Assembly (NCBI RefSeq): GCF_017114915.1 | Contig: NZ_JAAUOE010000017.1 | Location: forward strand, 1 to 64,000 | Source: Pseudomonas frederiksbergensis | GTDB taxonomy: Bacteria > Pseudomonadota > Gammaproteobacteria > Pseudomonadales > Pseudomonadaceae | Direction: 5' to 3' | Length of the DNA stretch: 64,000 nucleotides | In this document: positions 19,926-29,687 of the stretch, one piece after another | Position numbering within the stretch: the first letter of the stretch is position 1 | How the letters are laid out: each line of letters opens with the position of its first letter | Notes under the pieces: generated by a model | What the model saw: only the letters and a program-made list of their open reading frames with translations | Databases searched by the model: none | Told to the model about the DNA's origin: nothing | Made by a program: the position numbers and the translations under genes

Positions 19926-21134
19926 TTAAACCTGGTTCAGACGTTCGGCGATAAAAGTGATCAGCTGGCGGGCAATCTTGCCCTTGCTGGTCTGGGCGAA
20001 AAGGGTAGCGTGCAGCTCCCGATCGATCACGCTGCAGGCGTTTTCTTCACTGTTGAAGCCAATGCTCGGGTTGGCGACGTCGTTGGCGACGATCAGATCG
20101 AGGTTCTTGTCTTTCAACTTGCGGGCAGCGTAGTCAAGCAGGTGTTCGGTTTCGGCGGCAAAGCCGACACTGAACGGGCGGTCAGGGCGGGTGGCGATGG
20201 TGGCCAGGATGTCTGGGTTGCGCACCATCTGTAGCAACAAGCCGTCGCCGCTTGTAGGGTCTTTCTTGAGTTTCTGTGGGGCCACGACTTCCGGACGGTA
20301 GTCCGCGACCGCAGCCGAGGCGATAAACAAGTCGCAAGGAATCGCGGCTTCGCAGGCGGCGAGCATGTCGCGGGCGCTGACTACATCGATGCGGGTGACG
20401 CGATCCGGGGTAGGCAGGTGCACCGGGCCTGTGATCAGGGTCACGCGGGCGCCGGCTTCTACCGCGGCTTCGGCCAGGGCAAAGCCCATTTTCCCGGAGC
20501 TGTGGTTGGTGATGTAGCGCACCGGATCGATGTTTTCCTGGGTCGGGCCGGCGGTGATCAGCACGTGCTTGCCGGTCAGCGCTTGGCGCTGGAAGCAGTC
20601 TGCCGCGCACTGGGCGAGGTCGGTGGCTTCAAGCATGCGGCCCATGCCGACATCGCCGCAGGCCTGGCTGCCGGAGGCCGGGCCAAAGACTTTGAGGTCT
20701 CGGCTTTCGAGGGTTTGCAGGTTCGCCTGGGTCGCCGGGTCGCGCCACATGGCCTGATTCATCGCGGGCGCCACGGCGACCACCGCGTCGGTGGCCAGCA
20801 CCAGCGTGGTCAGCAGGTCGTCGGCAATGCCTTGGGCCAGACGGGCGATCAGGTCTGCGGTGGCAGGGGCGATCAGTACCAGATCGGCCCATTTGGCCAG
20901 TTCGATGTGGCCCATCGCGGCTTCGGCCGCCGGGTCCAGGAGGTCCAGATGGACCGGGTGCCCGGACAGGGCCTGCATGGTCAGCGGGGTAATGAATTCG
21001 CTGCCACCACGGGTCATGACCACGCGCACTTCGGCGCCCTGGTCGATCAGTCGGCGAACCAGCTCGGCACTCTTGTAGGCCGCGATGCCGCCGCCGACGC
21101 CCAGAACGATGCGTTTCCGATACAGCCGCTGCAT
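19926..21134 (-). CDS. coaBC: Bifunctional CoaBC (phosphopantothenoylcysteine decarboxylase/synthetase)
   Basis: CoaBC carries out two steps of coenzyme A synthesis. The start [16 protein letters not shown] at 21134 gives 402 residues; a 23-residue upstream extension is not family-like. The N-terminal flavin domain has [11 protein letters not shown] and APAMNQAMW, with the active cysteine in SQACGDVG. The C-terminal CoaB half starts near residue 190 with [14 protein letters not shown] and [11 protein letters not shown]. It is divergent from radC, with 135 bp between the starts. Confidence 0.96.
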   Translation of the reverse strand: MQRLYRKRIVLGVGGGIAAYKSAELVRRLIDQGAEVRVVMTRGGSEFITPLTMQALSGHPVHLDLLDPAAEAAMGHIELAKWADLVLIAPATADLIARLAQGIADDLLTTLVLATDAVVAVAPAMNQAMWRDPATQANLQTLESRDLKVFGPASGSQACGDVGMGRMLEATDLAQCAADCFQRQALTGKHVLITAGPTQENIDPVRYITNHSSGKMGFALAEAAVEAGARVTLITGPVHLPTPDRVTRIDVVSARDMLAACEAAIPCDLFIASAAVADYRPEVVAPQKLKKDPTSGDGLLLQMVRNPDILATIATRPDRPFSVGFAAETEHLLDYAARKLKDKNLDLIVANDVANPSIGFNSEENACSVIDRELHATLFAQTSKGKIARQLITFIAERLNQV

Positions 21135-21269
21135 AGGTCTGCCTTTCATTTCGTTGATGACTGCAGGGCGATACCCCCTCCCCAGGGGTGAAATCGCCCG
21201 CAAAAAAGATGGGCTACGATATCACAGCGACCGCTACGGAACAGCGGCGCCCACAGACATGGAGGTGTT

Positions 21270-21944
21270 ATGAGTATTCGCGATTGGCCGGCGGCGGAGC
21301 GGCCGCGGGAGAAGTTACTAGAGCAAGGAGCGGCGAGTCTTTCGGACGCCGAACTTCTGGCCATATTTTTACGAACGGGCGTGTCCGGCAAAAGCGCGGT
21401 GGACTTGGCTCGGCATCTGTTGAATCAATTTGGTAGCTTGCGCGCCTTGCTGGAGGCCGAACTGAAAACCTTCAGCGGGCAGTTGGGGCTCGGGCCGGCA
21501 AAATTTGCGCAGTTGCAGGCAGTGTTGGAAATGGCCCGGCGGCATCTGGCTGAGCGCTTGCGCCATAGCTCGGTACTGGAGAATCCGCTGGCCGTGCGTG
21601 ATTACCTGAAGTCGATGTTGCGGCACGAACCTCATGAGGTGTTTGGCTGCCTGTTTCTGGACTCGAAACATCGAGTGCTGGCGTTTGAATCATTGTTTCG
21701 CGGCACTATCGATTGCACCAGCGTTTATCCGCGTCAGGTGGTCAAGCGCGCGTTGGCCCACAACGCCGCAGCGCTGATCCTCTGCCACAACCATCCGTCG
21801 GGTAATCCCAATCCCAGCCAAGCTGATCGAATGTTGACCAAGCGTCTGCAAGAAGCGCTGGACCTGATCGATGTGCGGGTACTCGACCATTTCATCGTCG
21901 GTGACGGCGATCCGCTGTCCATGGCCGAGTATGGGTGGATGTAA
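21270..21944 (+). CDS. radC: RadC family JAMM-domain protein
   Basis: RadC proteins have an N-terminal helix-hairpin-helix-like region and a C-terminal JAMM/MPN metalloprotease-like domain. The metal-binding [14 protein letters not shown] motif is intact. The length of 224 residues is normal. The name comes from an early, later corrected link to radiation resistance; the molecular role is unsettled. It is divergent from coaBC. Confidence 0.93.
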   Translation: MSIRDWPAAERPREKLLEQGAASLSDAELLAIFLRTGVSGKSAVDLARHLLNQFGSLRALLEAELKTFSGQLGLGPAKFAQLQAVLEMARRHLAERLRHSSVLENPLAVRDYLKSMLRHEPHEVFGCLFLDSKHRVLAFESLFRGTIDCTSVYPRQVVKRALAHNAAALILCHNHPSGNPNPSQADRMLTKRLQEALDLIDVRVLDHFIVGDGDPLSMAEYGWM

Positions 21945-21951
21945 GGGGAAC

Positions 21952-22038
21952 AGCGGCAAGCTTCAAGTTTCAAGCGGCAAGCCAGAGCAGTGCGCGGAAT
22001 GCTTGAGCTTGCCGCTGGTAGCTTATGGCTTGAAGCTG
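21952..22038. repeat. Inverted repeat at radC/ABC-protein junction
   Basis: GCGGCAAGCTTCAAG (21953-21967) pairs in part with CTTGAAGCTG (22029-22038), and AGCGGCAAG pairs with CTTGCCGCT further in. It overlaps the last codons of the convergent peptide-binding gene. The AGCTTCAAG-type palindrome is a known Pseudomonas intergenic repeat style. Confidence 0.65.
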
Positions 22039-23612
22039 ATTTTTGAGTAGTCCTGGCGACCAAATGGGCTGACTGCATAGCCTTTGACGTCTTTGCGCGT
22101 CAGCGCGAAGGCCGTCGGGTGGGCCAGTGGCAGCCACAACGCCTGTTGCTGGATCTGCGTCTGAGCCTGTTCGTAGAGCTTGGTGCGTACACCTTGCTCG
22201 CTGGTGGTTTTACCGGCGCTGATCAGCTTGTCCAGATCCTGGTTGCAGTAGCGGGCGAAGTTGGTGCCGGATTTGACCGCCGCGCAGGAAAACTGCGGTG
22301 TGAGGAAGTTGTCCGGGTCACCATTGTCGCCGGCCCAGCCCATGAACAGCAGGTCATGTTCGCCGGCCTTGGCGCGACGAATCAGTTCGCCCCATTCGAT
22401 CACGCGAATCTCGGCCTGAATGCCGATTTCCGCGAGATCAGACTGAAGCAATTGAGCGCCGAGGCTCGGGTTGGGGTTCAGCAGGCTGCCGGAAGGGCGA
22501 GTCCAGAGGGTGGTCTGGAAGCCATTCTTGAGCCCGGCCTTGGCCATCAATGCCCGGGCTTTCTCGACATCATGGGCATAGCCCGGCAGGTTTTTGGCGT
22601 AACTCCAGGTATTGGGCGGGTAGGGGCCATTGGCAGGTTCGGCGGTGTCTTCGAACACGGCCTTGAGGTAGTTGGCCTTGTCGAACGCCAGGTTGATGGC
22701 TTGGCGTACTTCAGGTTTGTCCAGCGGCGGATGCTGGCTGTTGATCCCGACGAACGCGGTCATGAACGCGTCGGTTTTTTCCACCTTCAGGGTCGGTTCC
22801 TGCTTCGCAGCCTGTACGTCCAGCGGTTTGGGCGACAGGGCGATCTGGCACTCGTTGCGGCGCAGTTTCTGCAAACGCACATTCGCGTCCGGGGTGATGG
22901 CGAAGATCAGCGGGTCAACTGATGGCTTGCCACGGAAATAGTCGGCATTGGCCTTGTAGCGAATCGAGGCGTCTTTCTGGAAGCGCGTGAAGATAAACGG
23001 GCCGGTGCCGATCGGTTGGCTGTTGAGTTTTTCCGGCGTGCCGGCCTTCATCAACTGGTCGGCGTACTCGGCCGAATAGATCGAGGCGAAGCCCATGGTC
23101 AGGGTGGGCAGGAACGTCGAATCCGGGTGGTCGAGGGTGAAGCGGACAGTGAGTGGGTCCAGCGCGTCGATCTTCTTGATCAGCGCCGGTAATTGCATCG
23201 ACTGGGCATGCGGGAAGCCGCTCTGGGCAACCTTGTGCCACGGGTTGGCCGGGTCGAGCATGCGGTCGAAACTGAACTTCACGTCTTCGGCGGTCAGGTC
23301 GCGCGTCGGGCTGAAATATTCGGTGCGGTGAAATTTCACCTGCGGGTGCAATTTGAAGACGTAGGTCAGGCCGTCGGGCGTGACTTCCCAACTGTCCGCG
23401 AGGCTGGGAACCACTTTACCGCTGGCCGTATCGAAGTCCACCAGGCTGTTCATCAGTACGTCGGCCGTGGCGTTAGTAGTGGTCAGCGAGTTGTATTGCA
23501 CCACATCGAACCCTTCCGGGCTGGCCTCGGTGCAGACGCTCAGGGCGGCGGCATGGGCCAGGGGGCTCAGTAGAAGCGGGGCGAGCAGCAGCGGTAGGGC
23601 AGCAAGGCGCAT
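22023..23612 (-). CDS. ABC transporter substrate-binding protein, dipeptide (DppA/SBP_bac_5) type
   Basis: A 529-residue periplasmic binding protein of the dipeptide/oligopeptide family. A signal peptide (about residues 1-22, ending AHAAA) precedes the mature protein. SBP_bac_5 features are visible: LADSWEVTPDGLTYVFKL and TAEDVKFSFDRMLDP early, and a GWAGDNGDPDNFL element in the C-terminal half. No permease or ATPase gene lies next to it, so it must feed a transporter encoded elsewhere. The ligand is unknown, probably a short peptide. Confidence 0.9.
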   Translation of the reverse strand: MRLAALPLLLAPLLLSPLAHAAALSVCTEASPEGFDVVQYNSLTTTNATADVLMNSLVDFDTASGKVVPSLADSWEVTPDGLTYVFKLHPQVKFHRTEYFSPTRDLTAEDVKFSFDRMLDPANPWHKVAQSGFPHAQSMQLPALIKKIDALDPLTVRFTLDHPDSTFLPTLTMGFASIYSAEYADQLMKAGTPEKLNSQPIGTGPFIFTRFQKDASIRYKANADYFRGKPSVDPLIFAITPDANVRLQKLRRNECQIALSPKPLDVQAAKQEPTLKVEKTDAFMTAFVGINSQHPPLDKPEVRQAINLAFDKANYLKAVFEDTAEPANGPYPPNTWSYAKNLPGYAHDVEKARALMAKAGLKNGFQTTLWTRPSGSLLNPNPSLGAQLLQSDLAEIGIQAEIRVIEWGELIRRAKAGEHDLLFMGWAGDNGDPDNFLTPQFSCAAVKSGTNFARYCNQDLDKLISAGKTTSEQGVRTKLYEQAQTQIQQQALWLPLAHPTAFALTRKDVKGYAVSPFGRQDYSKISFKP

Positions 23613-24059
23613 GGTCGGATTCCTTTACAGATCGAAGGCCCATCTGCAAGTGCAGTCTGGAAAAAGCCTACCCTAGTGGGCTCTTTTGCAAATGACTATC
23701 CCCTTTTTCATTTTGGGGGGAGGATAGGCGATTGTTTTCGGTGAGTGACGGTCGAGTAAAATCCTGAATTGGCCCGTTGGCCGATTCTCTGCGACGAGCG
23801 GTCACTATCGGGCGCAGCCTTTGCCCAAGGCATTCGACGCCCGAAAAACAGGGTTTTTATCAACTCAATGCACACCGGTTGTTGTTGCTCTCTGGTCTTT
23901 CTGGTATAAAGCAGCGCTCTTTTCTAGGGGCCCGGTTCCTTCGCTTGTAGGTGTAGCCGGTAAGACCCTTAAAGAAACGCGGCGCCTGGCGCCAAATGAC
24001 TGAGAGATTAAGCGGCCAACCCATGCCGGGTTGGGCATGTGGTTTTAGAGGGCTGAGGC
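23613..24059. other. Intergenic region upstream of rpmB
   Basis: This gene-free stretch separates the divergent peptide-binding gene from rpmB. It contains a good sigma-70 promoter at 23882-23910 and a leader of roughly 140 bp before rpmB. No further gene could be supported. Confidence 0.7.
23882..23910 (+). promoter_or_regulatory. Sigma-70 promoter of rpmBG
   Basis: TTGTTG (23882-23887) and TATAAA (23905-23910) are separated by 17 bp, the ideal spacing. It is the best promoter match upstream of the ribosomal protein genes. The leader downstream is about 140 nt. Confidence 0.65.
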
Positions 24060-24293
24060 ATGTCGAGAGTCTGTCAAGTTACCGGTAAGGGTCCGGTGAC
24101 TGGGAATAACATTTCCCACGCAAACAACAAAACCCGTCGTCGTTTCCTGCCGAACCTGCAGCATCACCGCTTCTGGGTTGAAGAAGAGAAACGTTTTGTG
24201 CGTCTGCGCGTATCTGCCAAAGGCATGCGCATCATCGACAAGCGTGGCATCAGTGTCGTGCTGGCCGAACTTCGTCGCGATGGCAAGGTTTAA
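24060..24293 (+). CDS. rpmB: 50S ribosomal protein L28
   Basis: L28 is a structural protein of the large ribosomal subunit. It is 77 residues long and starts [17 protein letters not shown], the family signature. The [21 protein letters not shown] region is typical. It is followed 11 bp later by rpmG, forming the usual rpmBG operon. Confidence 0.98.
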   Translation: MSRVCQVTGKGPVTGNNISHANNKTRRRFLPNLQHHRFWVEEEKRFVRLRVSAKGMRIIDKRGISVVLAELRRDGKV

Positions 24294-24304
24294 GGGAGCT
24301 AATC

Positions 24305-24460
24305 ATGCGTGAATTGATTCGTTTGATTTCGAGCGCCGGTACTGGTCACTTCTACACTACCGACAAGAACAAGCGCACTACTCCGGACAAAATCGAGATC
24401 AAGAAATATGATCCGGTTGTTCGCAAGCACGTGATCTACAAAGAAGGCAAAATCAAGTAA
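24305..24460 (+). CDS. rpmG: 50S ribosomal protein L33
   Basis: L33 is a small protein of the large ribosomal subunit. The ATG at 24305 opens a 51-residue frame starting [19 protein letters not shown] and ending KEGKIK. It lacks the CxxC zinc pairs, so it is the zinc-free form. GGGAGC just upstream serves as the ribosome-binding site. It is too short for many ORF callers. Confidence 0.97.
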   Translation: MRELIRLISSAGTGHFYTTDKNKRTTPDKIEIKKYDPVVRKHVIYKEGKIK

Positions 24461-24478
24461 TTGATTTTTCCTCCTTAC

Positions 24479-24514
24479 AAAAAAGGCCCGTATCGCGAGA
24501 TACGGGCCTTTTTT
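24479..24514. terminator. Intrinsic terminator of rpmBG
   Basis: GGCCCGTATC (24485-24494) and GATACGGGCC (24499-24508) form a perfect 10-bp stem with a GCGA tetraloop, flanked by A6 and T6 runs. It also serves the convergent cupin gene. Confidence 0.95.
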
Positions 24515-24540
24515 GTTGTCGGCGGGGACAACACAAATCC

Positions 24541-24903
24541 TCAGGCCTTCTGTTCAAACACCACATAGATCTTGCGGCATGGCTCCAGCACTTCCCAGGT
24601 GCCTTTGAAACCGGCCGGAATCACGAAGCGATCGCCCACGCGCAGGGTCTTGGCGGCTCCGTCGTCATCGCGCAGCACTGAAACCCCCTGAACGATTTCG
24701 CAGTATTCGTGCTCGGTGTAGTTCACCCGCCACTGGCCGACGTCGCCTTCCCAAACGCCTGCACTCATCTGGCCGCAAGGGCTGTTGTAATGGTTGTACA
24801 CCGCTTGTTCGGGGTCGCCCTTGAGGACTTTGGCCGGGTCTGGCCGGTAGCGATCGGGCTGGGTGATGACCTGGCTGAAATCGACGATATCCTGAATGCT
24901 CAT
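24541..24903 (-). CDS. Cupin domain-containing protein
   Basis: A 120-residue single-domain cupin of the ureidoglycine-aminohydrolase-like Cupin_3 type. The barrel runs from about residue 45 to 118, with WRVNYTEHEYCEIVQG as motif 1 and GDRFVIPAGFKGTWEV as motif 2. It is divergent from the kauB aldehyde dehydrogenase. From memory, a transaminase gene occupies this gap in P. aeruginosa. A role in amine or amino-acid metabolism is inferred from position only. Confidence 0.85.
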   Translation of the reverse strand: MSIQDIVDFSQVITQPDRYRPDPAKVLKGDPEQAVYNHYNSPCGQMSAGVWEGDVGQWRVNYTEHEYCEIVQGVSVLRDDDGAAKTLRVGDRFVIPAGFKGTWEVLEPCRKIYVVFEQKA

Positions 24904-25139
24904 GCTGGTATTCCCCCGTGATTACGGCGCACTGGCTGGAAAATTGACAGTCTATGTTTATTAAAATGAACATCGCAAGGTCGTTTACCGGCCTTATGTC
25001 AAATATATTGAAACTTCACCTGCCGCTGGTTTAGGGTAACGGTTGCCTTGAGCCGAAAAGCAGGCTGGCCGGGCAGAATTCCTGACCGTGCCCGCGAAGA
25101 ACGCGGGGCGCTCGTATTCAATAAGAGGAGGACACTCGT

Positions 25140-26633
25140 ATGACCACCCTGACTCGTGCCGACTGGGAACAACGGGCTCGCGATCTGAAGATCGAAGGCC
25201 GCGCCTACATCAATGGCGAATACACCGATGCAGTCTCCGGCGAGACCTTCGAGTGCATCAGTCCGGTCGATGGCCGTCTGCTGGGCAAGATTGCCAGCTG
25301 TGACGCCGCCGACGCCCAGCGTGCCGTGGAAAACGCCCGCGCCACGTTCAATTCCGGTGTCTGGTCGCGCCTGGCGCCGACCAAGCGCAAAGCCACCATG
25401 ATTCGTTTTGCCGGCTTGTTGAAACAGCATGCCGAAGAGTTGGCCCTGCTCGAAACCCTGGACATGGGCAAGCCGATCAGCGACTCCCTGTACATCGACG
25501 TTCCCGGCGCGGCGCAAGCCCTGAGCTGGAGCGGTGAGGCCATCGACAAGCTCTACGACGAAGTCGCCGCCACCCCGCACGATCAGCTGGGGCTGGTGAC
25601 TCGCGAGCCGGTTGGCGTGGTCGGCGCGATCGTGCCGTGGAACTTCCCGTTGATGATGGCCTGCTGGAAACTCGGCCCGGCGCTGTCCACCGGTAACTCG
25701 GTGATCCTCAAGCCTTCCGAAAAATCACCGCTGACGGCTATTCGCATTGCAGCGCTGGCGGTTGAGGCCGGCATTCCGAAAGGTGTGCTGAACGTGCTGC
25801 CGGGTTACGGTCATACCGTCGGCAAGGCTCTGGCCCTGCATAACGACGTCGACACCCTGGTGTTCACCGGCTCGAGCAAGATCGCCAAGCAACTTATGAT
25901 CTACTCCGGTGAATCGAACATGAAGCGCGTCTGGCTCGAAGCTGGCGGCAAGAGCCCGAACATCGTGTTTGCCGATGCGCCGGACCTGCAAGCCGCTGCC
26001 GAATCCGCTGCCAGTGCCATTGCCTTCAACCAGGGCGAAGTCTGCACCGCCGGTTCGCGCCTGCTGGTTGAGCGTTCGATCAAGGACAAATTCCTGCCAT
26101 TGGTGATCGAGGCCCTCAAGGCCTGGAAACCGGGCAATCCGTTGGATCCGGCAACCAATGTCGGCGCGCTGGTGGATACCCAGCAGATGAACACCGTGCT
26201 GTCCTACATCGAATCCGGCCACACCGATGGCGCCAAGCTGGTGGCTGGCGGCAAGCGCATTCTTCAGGAAACCGGGGGCACCTACGTTGAGCCGACGATT
26301 TTCGACGGTGTCAGCAACGCGATGAAAATTGCCCAGGAAGAAATCTTTGGCCCGGTGCTGTCGGTGATTACCTTCGATACACCCGAAGAAGCCATTGCGA
26401 TTGCCAACGACACCCCTTATGGCCTCGCGGCTGCGGTATGGACCACGGACATCTCCAAGGCTCACCTCACCGCCAAGGCACTGCGCGCCGGTAGCGTGTG
26501 GATCAACCAGTACGATGGCGGTGACATGACCGCACCGTTCGGTGGTTTCAAACAGTCCGGCAACGGTCGCGACAAGTCGCTGCATGCGTTCGACAAGTAC
26601 ACCGAGCTGAAGGCGACCTGGATCAAGTTGTAA
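25140..26633 (+). CDS. kauB: Aldehyde dehydrogenase KauB/PauC (omega-amino aldehyde oxidation)
   Basis: KauB oxidises 4-guanidinobutyraldehyde and gamma-glutamyl-aminobutyraldehyde-type intermediates of arginine and polyamine degradation with NAD(P)+. The 497 residues match closely the P. aeruginosa PA5312 protein as I remember it. The catalytic Cys is in NQGEVCTAGSR (about residue 302) and the general-base Glu in WLEAGGKSPN (about 268). An AAGAGGAGG site precedes the ATG. Homologues are controlled by the polyamine repressor PauR, and a PauR-like gene is at 37068. Confidence 0.93.
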   Translation: MTTLTRADWEQRARDLKIEGRAYINGEYTDAVSGETFECISPVDGRLLGKIASCDAADAQRAVENARATFNSGVWSRLAPTKRKATMIRFAGLLKQHAEELALLETLDMGKPISDSLYIDVPGAAQALSWSGEAIDKLYDEVAATPHDQLGLVTREPVGVVGAIVPWNFPLMMACWKLGPALSTGNSVILKPSEKSPLTAIRIAALAVEAGIPKGVLNVLPGYGHTVGKALALHNDVDTLVFTGSSKIAKQLMIYSGESNMKRVWLEAGGKSPNIVFADAPDLQAAAESAASAIAFNQGEVCTAGSRLLVERSIKDKFLPLVIEALKAWKPGNPLDPATNVGALVDTQQMNTVLSYIESGHTDGAKLVAGGKRILQETGGTYVEPTIFDGVSNAMKIAQEEIFGPVLSVITFDTPEEAIAIANDTPYGLAAAVWTTDISKAHLTAKALRAGSVWINQYDGGDMTAPFGGFKQSGNGRDKSLHAFDKYTELKATWIKL

Positions 26634-26642
26634 GCCAGTGAG

Positions 26643-26667
26643 GGAGCCCGGCAGTAAATCGGGCTCC
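26643..26667 (+). terminator. Hairpin after kauB
   Basis: GGAGCCCG (26643-26650) pairs with CGGGCTCC (26660-26667) starting 10 bp past the kauB stop. It has no T-run, so termination strength is uncertain. Confidence 0.4.
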
Positions 26668-26685
26668 TGAACGACGCAGATCCCT

Positions 26686-26850
26686 TGTGGGGGCGGGTTT
26701 TTGTGGTGAGGGGGCTTGCCCCCGTTCGGTTGCGAAGCAGGCGCAAGACCATTGCATGCGGTGTACTTGATACACCGCAGACGCAGGTTTTGGGGCCGCT
26801 CCGCGACCCAACGGGGGCAAGCCCCCTCGCCACAAAGGCTCGCTCCCACA
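26686..26850. repeat. Long inverted repeat (REP pair)
   Basis: GTGAGGGGGCTTGCCCCCGTT near the left end is matched by AACGGGGGCAAGCCCCCTC near the right end, with TGTGG and CCACA also pairing. Inside is a smaller palindrome, TGCGGTGTACTTGATACACCGCA-like. It fills the gap between kauB and the MFS gene. Confidence 0.75.
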
Positions 26851-26892
26851 CTGTTTTGTGCTGTACATAAAATATCCACAGGAGCGTGGAAC

Positions 26893-28035
26893 ATGCGTTG
26901 GGCGACTTATTTCGCCGTCTTGGCGTCTGTCTTGAGTGTCGGCCTGGCCCTGGGCGTCAGCATGCCGTTGGTATCGCTGCGGCTGGAGGGCTGGGGTTAC
27001 GGCTCGTTCGCCATCGGCGTGATGGCGGCGATGCCGGCCATTGGCGTACTGCTGGGTGCGAAGATCTCCAGCCATCTCGCGGCCCGTCTCGGCACGGCCA
27101 ATCTGATGCGCCTATGCCTGTGGGCCGGGGCGGTGTCCATTGGCTTGCTGGCGCTGTGGCCGAGCTACCCGATCTGGCTGGTGCTGCGGTTGATGATCGG
27201 GGTGATCCTGACCCTCGTCTTCATCCTCGGTGAAAGCTGGATCAACCAACTGGTGGTCGAGCAATGGCGCGGCCGATTGGTGGCGCTGTATGGCAGCAGC
27301 TATGCACTGAGTCAGCTGGCCGGGCCGTTACTGTTGGGTGTGTTGGGCGCCGAGCACGATTACGGCTTCTGGGTCGGTGTCGGTTTGCTGATGACGTCAC
27401 CGTTCCTGCTGCTGGGCCGCAGCGGCGCGCCCACCAGCGAAGCCTGCAGCGTAACCCTCGGTGACTTGTTGTCCTTCTGTCGCGGCCTGCCGGCCATTGC
27501 CTGGGCGGTGTCGCTGTTTGCCGCGTTCGAAGCGATGATCCTGACCTTGCTGCCGGTCTATTGTCTGCGTCAAGGCTTCACCACGGAAATCGCCCTGGCG
27601 ATGGTCAGTACGGTGGTGGTGGGGGATGCCTTGCTGCAATTGCCGATTGGTGCGCTGGCTGATCGTGTGTCGCGGCGTACGTTATTCACCGGTTGCGCGA
27701 TGCTTTTGCTGCTGTCGAGCCTGGCGATTCCGTTGCTGATCGACACGCTGCTGATCTGGCCGCTCTGGGTGTTGTTTGGCGCCAGTGCTGGCGGTCTGTT
27801 CACCTTGTCGCTGATCCTGATCGGTGAGCGTTATCGCGACGATGCGCTGGTGCGGGCCAATGCCCATATCGCGCAGCTGTGGGGGATCGGCTGCCTGATC
27901 GGGCCCTTGGCGGCCGGTGCCGGGAGCCAATGGATCAGCGGGCATGCCTTGCCGTTGTTGATGGCGGCGGGTGCGTTGGGGTTGGTGATTCTGGTGTCGC
28001 GGCAAGGGGCGTTCGGGGTAGTGCAGCCGGCATAG
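26893..28035 (+). CDS. MFS transporter (YcaD-like)
   Basis: A 380-residue inner-membrane protein with about 12 hydrophobic segments, of the major facilitator superfamily. The start MRWATYFAVLASVLSVGLALG at 26893 follows ACAGGAG; longer in-frame starts run into the upstream repeat and are rejected. The first half has MAAMPAIGVLLGAKISSHLAARLG and the second half ADRVSRRTLFTG, the two loop 2-3 type motifs. The overall pattern suggests the YcaD/YfkF group. The substrate is unknown. Confidence 0.87.
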   Translation: MRWATYFAVLASVLSVGLALGVSMPLVSLRLEGWGYGSFAIGVMAAMPAIGVLLGAKISSHLAARLGTANLMRLCLWAGAVSIGLLALWPSYPIWLVLRLMIGVILTLVFILGESWINQLVVEQWRGRLVALYGSSYALSQLAGPLLLGVLGAEHDYGFWVGVGLLMTSPFLLLGRSGAPTSEACSVTLGDLLSFCRGLPAIAWAVSLFAAFEAMILTLLPVYCLRQGFTTEIALAMVSTVVVGDALLQLPIGALADRVSRRTLFTGCAMLLLLSSLAIPLLIDTLLIWPLWVLFGASAGGLFTLSLILIGERYRDDALVRANAHIAQLWGIGCLIGPLAAGAGSQWISGHALPLLMAAGALGLVILVSRQGAFGVVQPA

Positions 28036-28051
28036 ATCCTGGCAATTTAAG

Positions 28052-29653
28052 TTACAGCATCTTCTCCAGGCCGATCACATTGCTGAGCCACGAATTGAAG
28101 TGTCGCCACCAGCTCCCCGGTTCCCTGGTCAATGTGTGCTGCTGGCCGTCGTCTTCGGTGACCCAGATGATCTGGCCTTTTTCCAATCGAGCCTGATAGC
28201 TGAGGGCAGGCGCCATACCCTCCAGCGCCAGTTCGCGCACACGTCCGGCGAGTTGTGGGCTGTCCACCAGCACCCCGACTTCGGTGTTCCACAGCACTGA
28301 GCGCGGGTCGAAATTGAACGAGCCGATGAAAGCTTTTTGCCGGTCGAAGATCATTGCCTTGCTGTGCAGGCTGGAGTCGGAGCTTTGGTAGGATGATCCG
28401 CTGTGAAACAGGTTCGATCCGCTGCCGCTGCCACCGTTGTCGCCTGGCTGGCGGCGCAATTCGAACAACTGCACGCCATGCTCCAGCAAGGTTTTGCGAT
28501 AAGGCGCGTAACCACCGTGCACGGCGGGTACATCGGTGGCTTCCAGTGAGTTGGTCAGCAAACGGATCGACACCCCGGCATCGGCGCGACCGGTCAGGTA
28601 CACCAGCCCCGGTTGGCCGGGGACGACGTAGGCCGAGATCATGATCAGCTCTTTGCTGACCCCATTGAGTTCAGGTGCCAACTGGGTGGTCAGCAGCAAG
28701 TGCGGGTCAGGTTCGCCGTCGGACAGTACCTTGCTCGGTGCGTCCCAAAGCGCCTGGTTCGAAGCCCAGATCAGTTCCCGGCGCCAGGCGTCCAGGCGCG
28801 GATGAGTGGTGTAGGTCATCAGCTGTTGATAGAGCGCGTGATTCTGTTTGCGCGTCTCCTCCAGGGATTCGTCCAGTCGGGTCCGGGTGTTTCTCAGATC
28901 CCTGGCGGTCGGCTTGCTCGAGAGAAACTGCTCGATCGGCTTGCTCAAAGCGCTGTTCCAGTACTGGTCGAAGCTGTGCCCCAGCTGTTCTGCAACCGGG
29001 CCGACGCTGAGCATGTCGATGTCGGTGAAATTCAGGTTGGGCTCGGCATCGAAATACTCGTCCCCCAGGTTACGCCCGCCAACGATTGCCGCGCTGTTGT
29101 CCGCCACCCACAGTTTGTTGTGCATGCGCCGGTGTTGCAGCGATACGTTGAACAACCGGCCCATGGTTCGCGTGACGCCGGTGCTGCGGCCCAGGTGAAG
29201 CGGGTTGAACACGCGAATCTGAATCTTCGGATGCGCGGCGAGGGTCGCGATGATCCGGTCCAGGCCATCGCTGGTGGTGTCGTCGAGCAGAATCCGCACC
29301 CGTACGCCGCGATCGGCGGCTTTGAGCAATTCGTTCACCAGGATCCGGGTGCTGATGCCGTCGTGGACAATGTAGTACTGCAAATCAAGGCTGCTTTGGG
29401 CGTGGCGAATCAGCTCGGCGCGGGCGGTGAAGGCCTCGGCGCTATCGGAGAGCAAGCGAAAACCCGATTGGCCTTTATAAGGCGCGGCCTGGGCCTGGAT
29501 CGAACGGCCGAATGCCGAGTCCGCCGCAGGCAGAGCCTGACTCGGTTCGCGAGGGACGTTGAACGTCGCGCAGCCACCCAGGAACGAGGCGAGTAACAGA
29601 AGAGCAAGCAGGGGCTGTCTGATTCTCACGGGGAATGTTCCGGTGGCGGCCAT
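28052..29653 (-). CDS. Phospholipase D-like lipoprotein
   Basis: About 533 residues with a lipoprotein signal (LLALLLLASFLGGC) and two HKD motifs: HNKLWVADN at about residue 170 and HSKAMIFDR at about residue 425. Both are intact, so a phosphodiesterase or phosphatidyl-transferase activity of the cardiolipin synthase/PLD superfamily is likely, facing the periplasm. Both HKD repeats continue into GxRN or GSFNFDPRS elements typical of the ClsC/YmdC group. It is convergent with the MFS gene. The start is uncertain: MAATG at 29653 is preferred over MGSSV at 29680. Confidence 0.87.
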   Translation of the reverse strand: MAATGTFPVRIRQPLLALLLLASFLGGCATFNVPREPSQALPAADSAFGRSIQAQAAPYKGQSGFRLLSDSAEAFTARAELIRHAQSSLDLQYYIVHDGISTRILVNELLKAADRGVRVRILLDDTTSDGLDRIIATLAAHPKIQIRVFNPLHLGRSTGVTRTMGRLFNVSLQHRRMHNKLWVADNSAAIVGGRNLGDEYFDAEPNLNFTDIDMLSVGPVAEQLGHSFDQYWNSALSKPIEQFLSSKPTARDLRNTRTRLDESLEETRKQNHALYQQLMTYTTHPRLDAWRRELIWASNQALWDAPSKVLSDGEPDPHLLLTTQLAPELNGVSKELIMISAYVVPGQPGLVYLTGRADAGVSIRLLTNSLEATDVPAVHGGYAPYRKTLLEHGVQLFELRRQPGDNGGSGSGSNLFHSGSSYQSSDSSLHSKAMIFDRQKAFIGSFNFDPRSVLWNTEVGVLVDSPQLAGRVRELALEGMAPALSYQARLEKGQIIWVTEDDGQQHTLTREPGSWWRHFNSWLSNVIGLEKML

Positions 29654-29687
29654 TGTTAGCATATGGACGCTGGATCCCAAAGAAAGG

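Noticed and set aside
23821..24003. 60-codon frame before rpmB
   Set aside because: It overlaps the promoter and leader of rpmBG and has no ribosome-binding site or family likeness.
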